A stretch of 64,000 nt of DNA from Lewinellaceae bacterium. Lineage in GTDB: Bacteria > Bacteroidota > Bacteroidia > Chitinophagales > Saprospiraceae. Positions within the stretch are counted from its first letter, which is position 1. The number at the start of each line of letters is the position of its first letter. A model generated the notes under the pieces. The model ran no database searches. It had not been told where the DNA came from and saw nothing but the letters and a program-made list of their open reading frames with translations. The stretch lies in NCBI GenBank assembly GCA_020636405.1, contig JACJXW010000009.1, positions 248,001 through 312,000 of the forward strand, given 5' to 3'. This document shows, piece after piece, positions 1 through 8,671 of the stretch. The translations under genes and the position numbers were made by a program.

Positions 1-141
1 CCTCCGGGCATAGGTATGCTTACCAATGAGCTTGCCTTCGTAGACCGCCGCGCTGTTGTCTTCCTGCCGCAGGCCCCGGTGGTGTATCCACAGCTTGCGG
101 TGGCAGAGGTGGTAGTAGGTGATGTGGGAGGCGGAGATCAT
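1..141 (-). CDS. cas4: Cas4 exonuclease, N-terminal 47 codons (cut by window edge)
   Basis: Reading leftward from the ATG at 141-139 gives MISASHITYYHLCHRKLW and then a VYEGKLIGKHTYARR segment. This is the usual Cas4 N-terminus, including the first cysteine of the Fe-S cluster (HLCHRKLW). Cas4 is a RecB-type nuclease that helps cas1-cas2 trim and select prespacers. Its ATG overlaps the TGA of cas7 (ATGA at 141-138), which suggests translational coupling. The rest of the gene, and probably cas1 and cas2, lie before base 1. Confidence 0.85.
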   Translation of the reverse strand, partial: MISASHITYYHLCHRKLWIHHRGLRQEDNSAAVYEGKLIGKHTYARR

Positions 142-1193
142 GCAGATTGTAGTTGACCCTCATAGTCAAATTCTGACAGTTGCTTAATCAGATATGCCCT
201 GGCCTCATCCAATGCAGTTGCCTTTTCTTTTGTGGTCAAAACATACCCGGCTGCAGGCAGAGCCACAAAAGTTTCAACGCCTGGCATACCTTCCTCAATA
301 ATTGGCATTGCTTTTTCTCCATCTCCAACTAACTTTGCACGAACACTACTTGCTATTTTGTTCGCATTATCACTCACGGAAATAGCAAGTGTTTCCATCA
401 AACTGAATGTGCGAGATTGGTTGGAAGTGATTTTCCAATTCAGAATTGCATCCACCAATGCAGGGATGAGCTTGTCTCTGTCTGCTTTCGGAGCGACAAG
501 GCAAGGACCAAAGACGTTCTCGCTTTCGACCCAGCCATTTTCACGGAGCTGGGCTTCAGTTACTGGACTAATTTCCGGCTCGAACGGATTGAGGTTTACG
601 GAGAAAAGCCTGCGTAGATCGATAGCAATATCCTGGACAAAGAGTCCTGAGGCTCGATTACTACCTGGAATCCATTTTCTGGTAAGACTTCTATCCTTAC
701 CTGAAAGAATTTCCTGAATTTGTTCATCAGTCAATTCATTCCCCTTTTCGTCTCTGACAATAATTATATTATTGGAGCGGTCACTGCGATCAAAGGTCAT
801 GTTTTCTGAGGTTGTTCCAGCAAGTTTAGGATGCAAAGCTCGCATCGCAGAAATGGAAAGCGGACTGCGGCGCTTCAGTGTACGCTCCTTACCTCCTTTT
901 GCTGCATACATCCAGCCTCCAAGAAGCTGATCAGCGTGAGCGGGATTGCAAGTACCCGCCACTTCACCTTCTGAAATTTCGCCTTTCTTGACATCCCAAA
1001 AAAAGGTTGTCGGAGAACCGGGAGTATTCAGTTCTGCATTCAGCGAATCTAAGATAGATCGTTTCACCTGCTGGCCGCTAGAGTAAGGTACAGGCACTCC
1101 AAATTGCGGATCAAAATATCTTTTTTGCCCATCTGCCACGCAAAAGACAGTATGTTCAGCATGCTTAAGGGTTCTTACATAAATGGTTTTCAT
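138..1193 (-). CDS. cas7: Cas7-family Cascade backbone protein
   Basis: This 351-residue protein sits where Cas7 (Csp1/DevR family) is expected, between the large subunit and cas4. Cas7 copies polymerise along the crRNA to form the backbone of the Cascade complex. The start MKTIYVRTLKHAEHTVFC and the SNRASGLFVQDIAIDLRRLFSVNL stretch (about residues 178-202) fit the DevR/Csp1 group from memory of the family; there is no catalytic motif to check. It starts 21 bp after the cas8 stop and overlaps cas4 by 4 bp. The exact subfamily (Csp1 versus Cst2) is an inference from gene order. Confidence 0.8.
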   Translation of the reverse strand: MKTIYVRTLKHAEHTVFCVADGQKRYFDPQFGVPVPYSSGQQVKRSILDSLNAELNTPGSPTTFFWDVKKGEISEGEVAGTCNPAHADQLLGGWMYAAKGGKERTLKRRSPLSISAMRALHPKLAGTTSENMTFDRSDRSNNIIIVRDEKGNELTDEQIQEILSGKDRSLTRKWIPGSNRASGLFVQDIAIDLRRLFSVNLNPFEPEISPVTEAQLRENGWVESENVFGPCLVAPKADRDKLIPALVDAILNWKITSNQSRTFSLMETLAISVSDNANKIASSVRAKLVGDGEKAMPIIEEGMPGVETFVALPAAGYVLTTKEKATALDEARAYLIKQLSEFDYEGQLQSA

Positions 1194-1214
1194 GATATTT
1201 TCTGTTTTTAATGG

Positions 1215-2615
1215 TTATTGATTTTTGAACTCGGCATAGCCATAGTCGAATTTGAGCAAGGTGATAAAGTAGGCGAAATCCTCTTTACTCAGAAAGTGAA
1301 CCTGATCACGGAGGCTATTCATTTTGTCCTTGATATCCTGCTCCACTTCGTCGTTGGTGATAATCTTGTGGAGGGCTTCCAGCATCTTGATCTTATTGGT
1401 CTGGAAGAACTCTTTTTCCAATAGATTTTTGCGGTCTAGCTTCCTGCCCCCGGCACGGTACCGTACCAATGCCTGGGCGATCTCCCGGCTGTATTCCGAG
1501 ATATCGGTCTTGTTTTTTGATAACATAGCGACTAACCAAGTTTTATAAGTTTGATAGGAAATGATGGTTGATCTGGATTTGGAGGCTTCCTTTTCAATCC
1601 GCTCCCGGAAAGCTTCGTCGCTCTCACCTTTCTTACGATCTGCCTTAACGGAAACAAACTTGAGATTCGTGGAATCACCAAAATATTTTTCCAGCGATTC
1701 AGGACGAAGGGCATGTAGGCCGATGCTGCCCATTTCGCAGGCTCGTTTAATATGTCGGCCAAAGAAGGCCTCGAACTCGCTTGTCCGCTTTATTCTGTAC
1801 TCCTCGTTTCCAAAAAGCTTTTGGTAAACGGCAATTAGGCTTCTTCCGCTTTGAAATTGAAAGGGTATAAATCCAACAGTCTTATTAGTCGAGCCAAGCG
1901 AAAAAATATAAGCCGTGGCAGATTCAATTTCCAGATAAGTAGAAAGGCTGAAAAAAAGACGTGACCATGAAACAGTATTGATTTCAATACCTTTTTCACT
2001 GCTGGAGAATAAACTTTCCCTTTCTAAGGTTCCGAAATTGAAGTCCTTCTCATACCATTCATCAAACCTGTAGGCGAGCCATTGTCCATTCCAAGTAGTC
2101 AATTTATAGGGAGGGAACTTATCAAAAAGAGGATCATTCAAAAAGCGACGATAGTGTTCCCAACCCTCAAACGTGGCATAAGTAATTTCGGGATCATCAA
2201 AAAGAATGGTGTATCCTCCAGAAACTCCTAAGCTGAGTGTGCCTCCAATCCAGGAAAGATAAACTGCTTCTTCATCAGAGGGCACTTCTAAGTCGGTTAC
2301 TAACCCAGAGGTCGTTGCATACTCTTTATTCTCTGACGCTGGGAAACCGAGAGCAATGCTAGCATCACGGTCACCAGCACTTATTTTTTTGTGCAACTTT
2401 CCCAAGTTCTCTAAACGCTCAGCGGAGTTGAAGAAAGGTTTCTTTTTTGACAGCCCTTGTACAAATGGAGAGTTGCCAGCCCAAAGTAGATATTTTTCAT
2501 GGTTGAAAATCTGCTCAAAGATTTCTCGATCAAAAAATTCCTTCGCTGAATAGCCAGTCCCATTTCGGCGGTTGTATTCTTTCAAAAAGGTTTTGCCAAC
2601 TACTGCAGTATACAT
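1215..2615 (-). CDS. cas8: Cas8-type large Cascade subunit (Csp2-like)
   Basis: The 466-residue product lies between cas3 and cas7, two base pairs after the cas3 stop codon. Large subunits recognise the PAM and recruit Cas3, and they diverge so fast that position is the best evidence. I see no CxxC zinc-finger pairs of the kind found in some Cas8b proteins. The N-terminal part is rich in aromatic residues, and the C-terminal 130 residues are charged and helical, as in other large subunits with a fused small-subunit-like tail. Assignment as Csp2 is by the cas6-cas5-cas3-X-cas7-cas4 order. Confidence 0.65.
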   Translation of the reverse strand: MYTAVVGKTFLKEYNRRNGTGYSAKEFFDREIFEQIFNHEKYLLWAGNSPFVQGLSKKKPFFNSAERLENLGKLHKKISAGDRDASIALGFPASENKEYATTSGLVTDLEVPSDEEAVYLSWIGGTLSLGVSGGYTILFDDPEITYATFEGWEHYRRFLNDPLFDKFPPYKLTTWNGQWLAYRFDEWYEKDFNFGTLERESLFSSSEKGIEINTVSWSRLFFSLSTYLEIESATAYIFSLGSTNKTVGFIPFQFQSGRSLIAVYQKLFGNEEYRIKRTSEFEAFFGRHIKRACEMGSIGLHALRPESLEKYFGDSTNLKFVSVKADRKKGESDEAFRERIEKEASKSRSTIISYQTYKTWLVAMLSKNKTDISEYSREIAQALVRYRAGGRKLDRKNLLEKEFFQTNKIKMLEALHKIITNDEVEQDIKDKMNSLRDQVHFLSKEDFAYFITLLKFDYGYAEFKNQ

Positions 2616-2617
2616 GG

Positions 2618-4774
2618 TTAACTAATTTGATGGTTAACATTGACCTGTTTCAGTTCAGCAGCCAATAATCCTAGCTCTTCATCGTAAGCTTCATCAGGTA
2701 TCTGATACGGGCCGTTGCCATATTCCAGCCTTAGATATTTATACACGGACCAGTACCGAACGGGGATTTCTAGCTCCATCCGTTGCTGATAATTTCCATC
2801 CCTGTAAAGTTCAGTGTCACTTTCCACGATGCAGGTCACACTATCTATTTGCAGCATTTCCACCAGCCACGCCGTTCCATTGGTCAGCGGCGCGATCTTC
2901 CATGTCCCATCTGATTGGAAAGCGGCAGCCTCTTCGATTCTCATGAAGTCAATATCTGTGAAGACAGCATCAATTTTCTTTTGGAGATCACGCTCGTGCA
3001 ATACCTCGCCATCAGGCAGCACCTCGTAGCTTTTGTTCAGATTTGAAAGGTCATAGGGCAGTGCTTCCTTTTCATCTTCCGGTGGAGCAATGACATAAAC
3101 AGGCTTGGTTTTTCCTATTGTTTCTTTACTTCGTTTCCGATTTATCCGGCCAAAGCGTTGGATGAGGGCATCTAGCGGGGCACATTCTGTTACCATGAGG
3201 TCGAAGCTTATATCAAGGCTTACTTCTACTACTTGGGTTGAAACAACAACACATGCATCATCCGAAGTATTGAAACGGCCTGTCGGCTCTCCATTCTCAT
3301 CCAATCCGATAAGTGCCCTTTCTCTTTGTTTGCGGTCTTTACGCTTCATTTTGCTGTGCAGAAGCAGAGCATCTACCTTGGGGTATTCTAACTTGATTTT
3401 CTCAAAAACGTCCTGGGCTGATTGAACACGGTTGCAGACAATTAACACCTTTTGCTTTGCTTCCACCGCTTTTTGCACCAACGATTTTGATGCCTCCCAA
3501 TTAACAATTTTATGAATGGTGTGGCGATCATATTCATCTAGCTCTTCGAGCGTAAGTTTGGTTTCTAAAACTTGTTCAGAACCAAGTATTTCCAAAATCC
3601 GATCGTACAAATCAGAAGGCATCGTAGCTGTCCCGATATGCAGCCGACAGCCAAGGCTTTTCAATACCGCAATCAATTTAAGTACAATGGCCTGTGAAAT
3701 GGCAGAATAAGTGTGTACTTCATCAAGGATTACATCGCAACCTTTGACATCCAAAATCATGGCCTCAAAACCTTTGCTACCAAGGGCAATGCCTGCTAGT
3801 TGATAAGGTGTCAAAACCTTGATAGCCGATCCTGGATGGCGTTGCAAAACAATGTCTTCACGGTCGCCGTCTTCCTTTTCAATCAGAGACGAGGCAGCAT
3901 GTAAAACCCGGATATCAAGTTTGGGATTATCCTTTTCCAAATCCTTGAGCAACCGGTAATACATCGCATTGATCGAGGCTTGAAACGGTAACGTATAAAA
4001 AACCCTGCCACGGCAGCGCCGGAAAAGGAAATCCGTTTTGCCCGCTCCCGTGCTTGCTACGACCATAGTATGCGGTAATTCGGAATCCGCAGGGCAAAGA
4101 GATAGCGGGTACATTTTAGAAGTGCGGTTGAAAAACCTCAAATCTGGTTGGACAAAAAGGTTTTCCAGTTTCACTTCTGTTTTATGTATCATTGCCGATG
4201 CAAAGTGGTCTGCTCCCATCAGTAGGCCACGTAATTCAGAATAGCCTCGTTCTTTTTTAACTTTCTTTTTACAGAAGCTGACCACGTAATCGTACATGTT
4301 TTCTACCTCTCCCCTTGAAACAGGACAGGTTTCTACGCCAAAACATTCCAATATTTCCAGTGCAGCCGGGCTCCACTGTTCCCAATTACCAAGGTGGTAC
4401 TCAAATACACTGGATTCATGGCGCTCTAAATCCAGAATGCCTTTAAGTTTAGAATCCCCCCGGATGGATTTATGGTGAGCCACGATCATCTCAATCATAT
4501 CATCCCACCATGCTTTCTGTACAAGTGGCACGAAAAAAAGAGAGGCAATTTCATGCCGGAATGTCTGCTCGGATTTTTCACCTTCTAGCCGTGCCTGAAA
4601 GACAGGGTGTGCTTTCCCAATGTCATGAAAAATAGCTGCAAGAGCTGCTTTTTCTGAATCGAATCCTGTGCTGGCGGCAATTTTTTCAATAGCCAGTTTG
4701 ACGTGCGTCAAGTGGTCGAAAAGGGTTGTCCATTCCGGTTTACCCTTTGCTTTTATTTCGGGATGGCGGTTCAT
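2618..4774 (-). CDS. cas3: Cas3 HD nuclease-helicase
   Basis: Cas3 unwinds and degrades DNA marked by Cascade. All key parts of the 718-residue protein are visible: HD nuclease at the N-terminus (FDHLTH near 19, FHDIGK with the HD pair at 50-51, HE at 74-75, AHHK at 99-102), Walker A ASTGAGKT at 240-247, DEVH box at 351-354, motif III GTAT at 381, and motif VI QRFGRINR at 539-546. The active sites look intact. The gene start overlaps the cas5 stop by 4 bp. Its place between cas5 and cas8 is unusual for standard I-B operons but fits the Pging variant. Confidence 0.95.
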   Translation of the reverse strand: MNRHPEIKAKGKPEWTTLFDHLTHVKLAIEKIAASTGFDSEKAALAAIFHDIGKAHPVFQARLEGEKSEQTFRHEIASLFFVPLVQKAWWDDMIEMIVAHHKSIRGDSKLKGILDLERHESSVFEYHLGNWEQWSPAALEILECFGVETCPVSRGEVENMYDYVVSFCKKKVKKERGYSELRGLLMGADHFASAMIHKTEVKLENLFVQPDLRFFNRTSKMYPLSLCPADSELPHTMVVASTGAGKTDFLFRRCRGRVFYTLPFQASINAMYYRLLKDLEKDNPKLDIRVLHAASSLIEKEDGDREDIVLQRHPGSAIKVLTPYQLAGIALGSKGFEAMILDVKGCDVILDEVHTYSAISQAIVLKLIAVLKSLGCRLHIGTATMPSDLYDRILEILGSEQVLETKLTLEELDEYDRHTIHKIVNWEASKSLVQKAVEAKQKVLIVCNRVQSAQDVFEKIKLEYPKVDALLLHSKMKRKDRKQRERALIGLDENGEPTGRFNTSDDACVVVSTQVVEVSLDISFDLMVTECAPLDALIQRFGRINRKRSKETIGKTKPVYVIAPPEDEKEALPYDLSNLNKSYEVLPDGEVLHERDLQKKIDAVFTDIDFMRIEEAAAFQSDGTWKIAPLTNGTAWLVEMLQIDSVTCIVESDTELYRDGNYQQRMELEIPVRYWSVYKYLRLEYGNGPYQIPDEAYDEELGLLAAELKQVNVNHQIS

Positions 4775-5379
4775 TGGAGTGTATTGATAGGGTTGCCAAC
4801 TACTCTTAGCCAGCCATACATTGGGCTGCCATTGTCAAGGCGATTGTAGCCAACCAGAAATGATTTTTCGTTTTTCTCAAAAACTAATTCAAAGCCATTA
4901 AAGTCTTCACCATTCGAGTTGAAATCCTCAATCGAAATAGATACCGGATCTTCGGATGCAGGGTATAGAATATCCTCGTTTCGACAAAGGCAGATGTGCT
5001 GTTGAGCTGCGATTTCAGCATCTTGGCGATTGTCAAATGCCAGATGAAGAATAGGATGTAATAGTACACTCCTTGTTAAAATAGCGTATTCACGAACATA
5101 AGCCGAACGCTTATTGACTTTCCTTTTATTCCAGCCGCGAGGCTGAATTTGCTCCTGTTGGCTGGTCATTTGACTGTATGACAACCTATGGCCTTTGATT
5201 TTGTAAAAACCAAAAGGCTTATTGAGCAGCCCTGGAAATAACTTTCGTTCAATACCTCCAACAATAGATGGCGTTAGAAACTGCTGAGAAAATGTTTCCG
5301 TATCCCTCACTGCTGTCCAAGGTTTAATAAACCCAAAAGGTCCTGAATACTTTACAATATAATATTTCATGGATTCCAC
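4771..5379 (-). CDS. cas5: Cas5-family Cascade protein
   Basis: Cas5 caps the 5' handle of crRNA in Cascade. The 202-residue protein opens with MKYYIVKYSGPFGFIKPWTA a few codons in, and then has TPSIVGGIERKLFP at about 37-50. These correspond to the N-terminal strand and the conserved PPSxVxGxL-like helix of Cas5. It is short, as in Cas5p of the Porphyromonas subtype. MESMKYY allows a start at either the first or the fourth codon. It begins 15 bp after cas6 and overlaps cas3 by 4 bp, so it is part of the same transcript. Confidence 0.8.
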   Translation of the reverse strand: MESMKYYIVKYSGPFGFIKPWTAVRDTETFSQQFLTPSIVGGIERKLFPGLLNKPFGFYKIKGHRLSYSQMTSQQEQIQPRGWNKRKVNKRSAYVREYAILTRSVLLHPILHLAFDNRQDAEIAAQQHICLCRNEDILYPASEDPVSISIEDFNSNGEDFNGFELVFEKNEKSFLVGYNRLDNGSPMYGWLRVVGNPINTLQ

Positions 5380-5394
5380 TTTTTCTTATTTCAA

Positions 5395-6054
5395 TCACCT
5401 CAACGCCCCAAACCCAATCCCCGTACTATTCCCCACGCCCACTTCCCAGGCGAAGGCCACGGCACTGGGATCGCCGGAAACGATCACCGGGCAGGCGCTG
5501 GCGCGGATATCTATACCTTTGTAGTTGATCATTTTAGTTTTGGGGAAGGGGTAGGATTTATCAAAAGCCACTCGGGCATCCTCAGTGAGCCCGGCGCGGC
5601 GCAGCTTGTGTTGAAAGGTTTCCGTAAGCAAGCCGTCAGCTTCCTCGTCGGAATAGTAATAATACCGGTAGCTGTCATCCTCTTCTCTTGGCCGTTTGAT
5701 CAATACCGGGCTTTGCACCAAAAAACGTTGTTTTTCTCCGAACTCCGGCGTGCGTTGAATGGTGACTTCTTTGACTTCCATTCCCCAACGAACCCGCCAG
5801 CCGTTTTGTACGCCTTCCAAGAGGGCGGACAGCATTTGGTGGCTCGGGGCGCTGATATAAAAGGTACTGCCCCCGGGAAAGTCCAGCCCTCCCCGGCGCG
5901 GGTGGCTATTGCTCAGCCACGAAAGCGAGTACAACGAAATATCATCGTGCAGTTCATTCTCTCCCAGCCACCGGTGGAAGGCGCCGACCAACGCGGCCTG
6001 ATAATTGAATGGGACGATCTCCGTATTCGGAGAGAGGTGGAAATATATTCGCAT
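5395..6054 (-). CDS. cas6: Cas6 crRNA-processing endoribonuclease
   Basis: Cas6 cuts the precursor CRISPR RNA inside each repeat. The 219-residue protein begins MRIYFHLSP, a beta strand typical of the first ferredoxin fold, and ends with GVGNSTGIGFGALR, the glycine-rich loop diagnostic of Cas6. A histidine-containing segment near residues 25-45 (FHRWLG) sits where the catalytic His is usually found. It is the first cas structural gene after the WYL regulator, 67 bp downstream of that gene's stop codon. Confidence 0.9.
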   Translation of the reverse strand: MRIYFHLSPNTEIVPFNYQAALVGAFHRWLGENELHDDISLYSLSWLSNSHPRRGGLDFPGGSTFYISAPSHQMLSALLEGVQNGWRVRWGMEVKEVTIQRTPEFGEKQRFLVQSPVLIKRPREEDDSYRYYYYSDEEADGLLTETFQHKLRRAGLTEDARVAFDKSYPFPKTKMINYKGIDIRASACPVIVSGDPSAVAFAWEVGVGNSTGIGFGALR

Positions 6055-6121
6055 ATTTCAGTTTAATTAAGTTTCAAAACAAATATAGGGGCGAGGCTGG
6101 GGGGAAAATCGCCCTACCCCC

Positions 6122-7033
6122 CTATTGGGCGTTTAATTTTCCCAAAATTTTTTTCGCTTCCTCTTTTACGCGTTCTCGCAGCTCAACGGGATAAATGATG
6201 TCCACATGCTGCGCATTACTCATGATGAAATTCTGTATCCCCTTGAATTCGTGGTTCACTGAACACTGGAGCTCAAAGGTATTGGACTCTGTACCGGGAT
6301 CGATGTAAGTGATGGTAAGGGGGAACTCTTCGGTGAGTGAATTGTAGGCAAAGACATCCAGGTGAAGGTGCACGGGAACCTGATCGTTATCGGCAATTCG
6401 AAAAACATCGGTGATCTTGGCCCGGTGGTCATTCTTGTATTGCCAGGGCTGGCCGGTTAAATGGACCCGCTCTATACGGGACAAACGATAATGACGGGAA
6501 TCCTTTTGTTCCACATCATAGGCCTGAAGGGTGTCCTTTTCCGGATCTACGTGGAAGGGTTCCACCAGGCGGTCCCTGATTTGGTTACTCCGGCTCCGAT
6601 AATTTTCCAGAATCACCTGCTCCCGATTTTTCAGAGCGGCTGCCAGGCGGTCAATACGATCCAATGCAGGTTTCCGCAGTGCTCTGAGCCCCAACCGCTG
6701 AAAATCGTAAAGGCTTTCTAATTTTCTCCGGAGATAAATGGCTTCACGTTTGGGTACGAAATCAAGGGCGCGGGCAATGCGGCTTTTGTCTTCATCAGAA
6801 AGAGGCTGCAGGTGGCGCAGTTCTTTAAATTCCCGGTCAGGTAGAATGGCGAGGCGATGCTGATTTTCATCATCGTATTCGATGGACAGCCCTATATTGC
6901 GGAAGGCAGCTATATCTTCATTGATGGCATCTTTGCTTACACCAAAGTATTGAGCCAGATCGCGGCGCGTGTAGCGATATGGATAGGACAAAATGCGTAA
7001 CAATACTTTTATCACTCTTTCTCGAGGTGTCAT
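6122..7033 (-). CDS. HTH-WYL transcriptional regulator of the cas operon
   Basis: I place the start at the ATG at 7033-7031 (MTPRERVIKVLLRILSYPYR). The frame stays open upstream to 7186, but that extension overlaps the transposase gene and shows no family-like sequence. The N-terminus is a DeoR/HTH_11-type winged helix (RRDLAQYFGVSKDAINEDI, about residues 24-42). The rest fits a WYL ligand-binding domain, with YRLSRIERV near residue 180 as its core strand. WYL proteins often repress or sense nucleotide signals in phage-defence loci. It reads into cas6, so it probably controls the cas genes and may be co-transcribed with them. Confidence 0.8.
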   Translation of the reverse strand: MTPRERVIKVLLRILSYPYRYTRRDLAQYFGVSKDAINEDIAAFRNIGLSIEYDDENQHRLAILPDREFKELRHLQPLSDEDKSRIARALDFVPKREAIYLRRKLESLYDFQRLGLRALRKPALDRIDRLAAALKNREQVILENYRSRSNQIRDRLVEPFHVDPEKDTLQAYDVEQKDSRHYRLSRIERVHLTGQPWQYKNDHRAKITDVFRIADNDQVPVHLHLDVFAYNSLTEEFPLTITYIDPGTESNTFELQCSVNHEFKGIQNFIMSNAQHVDIIYPVELRERVKEEAKKILGKLNAQ

Positions 7034-7172
7034 AGCGCTTTGGTCATTTAGCGTTGGGCTTTTTCTCCAATTGCCTAAAGCTAACCATTTCCACCCATAA
7101 ACGAAATACTTGTTCCCAGCTTTTTGACAGTCCAGGCAATGGTGGGTTGTGGCAAAGCCCGTCCTCGCTTTA

Positions 7173-7706
7173 TTATTTGGCGGCAAAGGAGTCTTCTTCG
7201 ATCAGGACCGGGTCAATCAGGTTGAGGTTGACGCGTTCCAGGTGTGCTATGAAGTTCTTTTGAAAAAGAGAACCGGTGCGGCCTTCCTGTTTTCTAATCG
7301 CCTGGGAATATCCAAGGAAGAGGCGCCGAAACCGTTCGCTTACCCATAGAGCGGCTTCTTTTTCGCGATCGTCCCGGGAGGCGCCATGCCCGGGGGTAGG
7401 GATTCCATCCCTAGCCCAATGGGCGCCCAGGGTAGGGATGGAATCCCTTTTATCCCCCGGCATGGCGCCCTTTTTATCCCCAAGAACAACCGCCTCCTCC
7501 TTCACCCGCACCAGCAGGTGAAAATGGTTGGGCAGCAGGCAGTAGCAATACGTATCCAGCACCGGCGACATATATTCGAAATACTTTCGCAGGAAATAGG
7601 CGTAATTGCGTTCCTGGTAAAAAAGGTTGTCCCCGTTGTTGCCCCGGTTGAAAACGTGGAAAAAACGGCCGGGTAGGAGAGGGGGATAGTATTTTTTGGG
7701 TTTCAT
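7173..7706 (-). CDS. REP-associated tyrosine transposase (Y1_Tnp), probably decayed at the C-terminus
   Basis: The product of 177 residues starts MKPKKYYPPLLPGRFFHVFNRG, has the HUH motif in LLPNHFHLLV (about 57-66) and a SQAIRKQEGRTGSLFQK segment near 134-150. These belong to the RAYT branch of the IS200/IS605-like transposases, which act on REP hairpins. Two things are odd. About 45 residues between the HUH motif and the YSQAI helix are encoded by a large inverted repeat (7380-7470). The usual end (YIHLNPVK-like segment) is replaced by a short unrelated tail, so the enzyme is probably inactive. Confidence 0.75.
   Translation of the reverse strand: MKPKKYYPPLLPGRFFHVFNRGNNGDNLFYQERNYAYFLRKYFEYMSPVLDTYCYCLLPNHFHLLVRVKEEAVVLGDKKGAMPGDKRDSIPTLGAHWARDGIPTPGHGASRDDREKEAALWVSERFRRLFLGYSQAIRKQEGRTGSLFQKNFIAHLERVNLNLIDPVLIEEDSFAAK
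7380..7470. repeat. REP-like inverted repeat inside the transposase frame
   Basis: The left arm (about 7380-7412) and right arm (about 7435-7470) are imperfect inverted copies. Each contains GGGATTCCATCCC or its complement together with a GGCGCCATGCC end, around a loop of about 20 bp. The same core palindrome recurs at 7756-7793, so this is a dispersed repeat and not simply coding sequence. Confidence 0.75.
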
Positions 7707-7755
7707 GGTGGTGGTGATAAATTAATGGTCAAAGAATGCTGTTCGCCATCCACGG

Positions 7756-7793
7756 CCAGGGATTCCATCCCAGCCGAGGGATGGAATCCCTGG
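7756..7793. repeat. Perfect REP-like hairpin beside the transposase gene
   Basis: The arm CCAGGGATTCCATCCC (7756-7771) and its exact complement (7778-7793) flank a 6-nt loop. It lies between the XRE gene stop (7798) and the transposase start (7706), and shares its core with the hairpin inside the transposase. Confidence 0.85.
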
Positions 7794-7797
7794 CGCC

Positions 7798-8007
7798 TTA
7801 CCCCTCCCAATCCGCCAGCAACTCCGCCGGGCGGACCTCCAGCAGCTCGGCCACTTCGAACAATGTTTCCAGGCTCGGCTGCTGTACATTACGGCACCAC
7901 CTGGACACTGTAATCTCATTTTTGCCCAGTTGTTCGGCCAGCCATTTGCCGGTTCGCTTTTTCTGTTTAAGTACTCTTTTGATCCTGTTGTATTTCTTTA
8001 TCTCCAT
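7798..8007 (-). CDS. Small XRE-family helix-turn-helix regulator
   Basis: The 69-residue protein is almost entirely one HTH_3 domain: WLAEQLGKNEITVSRWCRN (about 23-41) forms the helix-turn-helix and LFEVAELLEVRPAELL closes the bundle. Small Cro/CI-like proteins of this kind bind short palindromes as dimers. It diverges from the barnase/barstar pair, and a 7-7-7 palindrome (8090-8110) lies in the shared 198-bp promoter region. I infer that it controls itself, the ribonuclease pair, or both. Confidence 0.85.
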   Translation of the reverse strand: MEIKKYNRIKRVLKQKKRTGKWLAEQLGKNEITVSRWCRNVQQPSLETLFEVAELLEVRPAELLADWEG

Positions 8008-8089
8008 GCACTCCGGAATTGTCTCCCAAAGTATTTAAAATGGGCAAGATTGGCAAAGTGTGAACATTTTACGACTGTTTTACTTGCAT

Positions 8090-8110
8090 TATAGTCTAAA
8101 TGCGACTATA
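8090..8110. promoter_or_regulatory. Palindromic operator candidate overlapping a promoter
   Basis: TATAGTC at 8090-8096 and GACTATA at 8104-8110 are perfect inverted repeats with a 7-nt spacer. The right half overlaps a Bacteroidota-type -7 box. The position between two divergent genes, one encoding an XRE protein, makes it a likely operator. Confidence 0.5.
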
Positions 8111-8114
8111 TTTG
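8107..8114 (+). promoter_or_regulatory. -7 promoter box upstream of the barnase gene
   Basis: TATATTTG matches the Bacteroidota -7 consensus TAnnTTTG exactly and lies about 90 bp before the ribonuclease start codon. Confidence 0.4.
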
Positions 8115-8205
8115 TTTTTGTTATTTGCATGCAAACCCAAACCCAACCGCTGCAACAGTACACCAGATAGGCATTTAATCCATAACTTCTAAATCCTGTT
8201 GCATT

Positions 8206-8670
8206 ATGAGAACGATGGCATCGGGGCATGGCCACAGCCTGCCCCTTCTTTTCCTGTTGTTACTGTCCGTACTGCTTTTTGCCGGGTACCGGTCCTGTTC
8301 CGGGATGAGAACCGGGAACGGAGAGCCGGGCGGAACGGCCCACCTCAGCCCGCAAACGCCAAAGACAGGCGGCGGCGCCGGCGCGGGCATCGCCACCCTG
8401 GCCCTGGCCAAAGCGCCCCGGCATGTCCGCCAGCTGGTGGCCCACCTGAAAAGCGCGAAGGGCCTGCTGCCGCCCAAAGGATACAAAGGGGGCCGGCTGT
8501 TCCGCAACCGGGAGGGCCTGTTGCCGAAAGGGAAAACCTATTATGAGTTCGACGTCCACCCTTTCCGCCCGGGCATTTCAAGGGGAGGGGAGCGGCTGGT
8601 CGTAGATCAGAAAAAAAACGTATTTTACTACACCAAAGACCACTATGGCAGTTTCGTCAAAATCAAATGA
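8206..8670 (+). CDS. Secreted or membrane-anchored barnase-type ribonuclease
   Basis: Residues about 12-32 form a hydrophobic export segment ending in a cysteine (LLFAGYRSC), so the protein is probably a lipoprotein or membrane-anchored. The C-terminal ~70 residues align with barnase: LLPPKGYKGGRLFRNREG, then YYEFDV carrying the general-base Glu, GGERLV carrying the active Arg, and KDHYGSFVKI carrying the catalytic His at the extreme end. It cleaves RNA and is expected to be toxic if retained in the cytoplasm. The following gene encodes its inhibitor and begins two bases after this stop. A low-complexity linker joins anchor and enzyme. Confidence 0.85.
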   Translation: MRTMASGHGHSLPLLFLLLLSVLLFAGYRSCSGMRTGNGEPGGTAHLSPQTPKTGGGAGAGIATLALAKAPRHVRQLVAHLKSAKGLLPPKGYKGGRLFRNREGLLPKGKTYYEFDVHPFRPGISRGGERLVVDQKKNVFYYTKDHYGSFVKIK

Positions 8671-8671
8671 A

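Noticed and set aside
7034..7186. Upstream extension of the WYL regulator
   Set aside because: It overlaps the transposase end and shows no homology-like sequence before MTPRERV.
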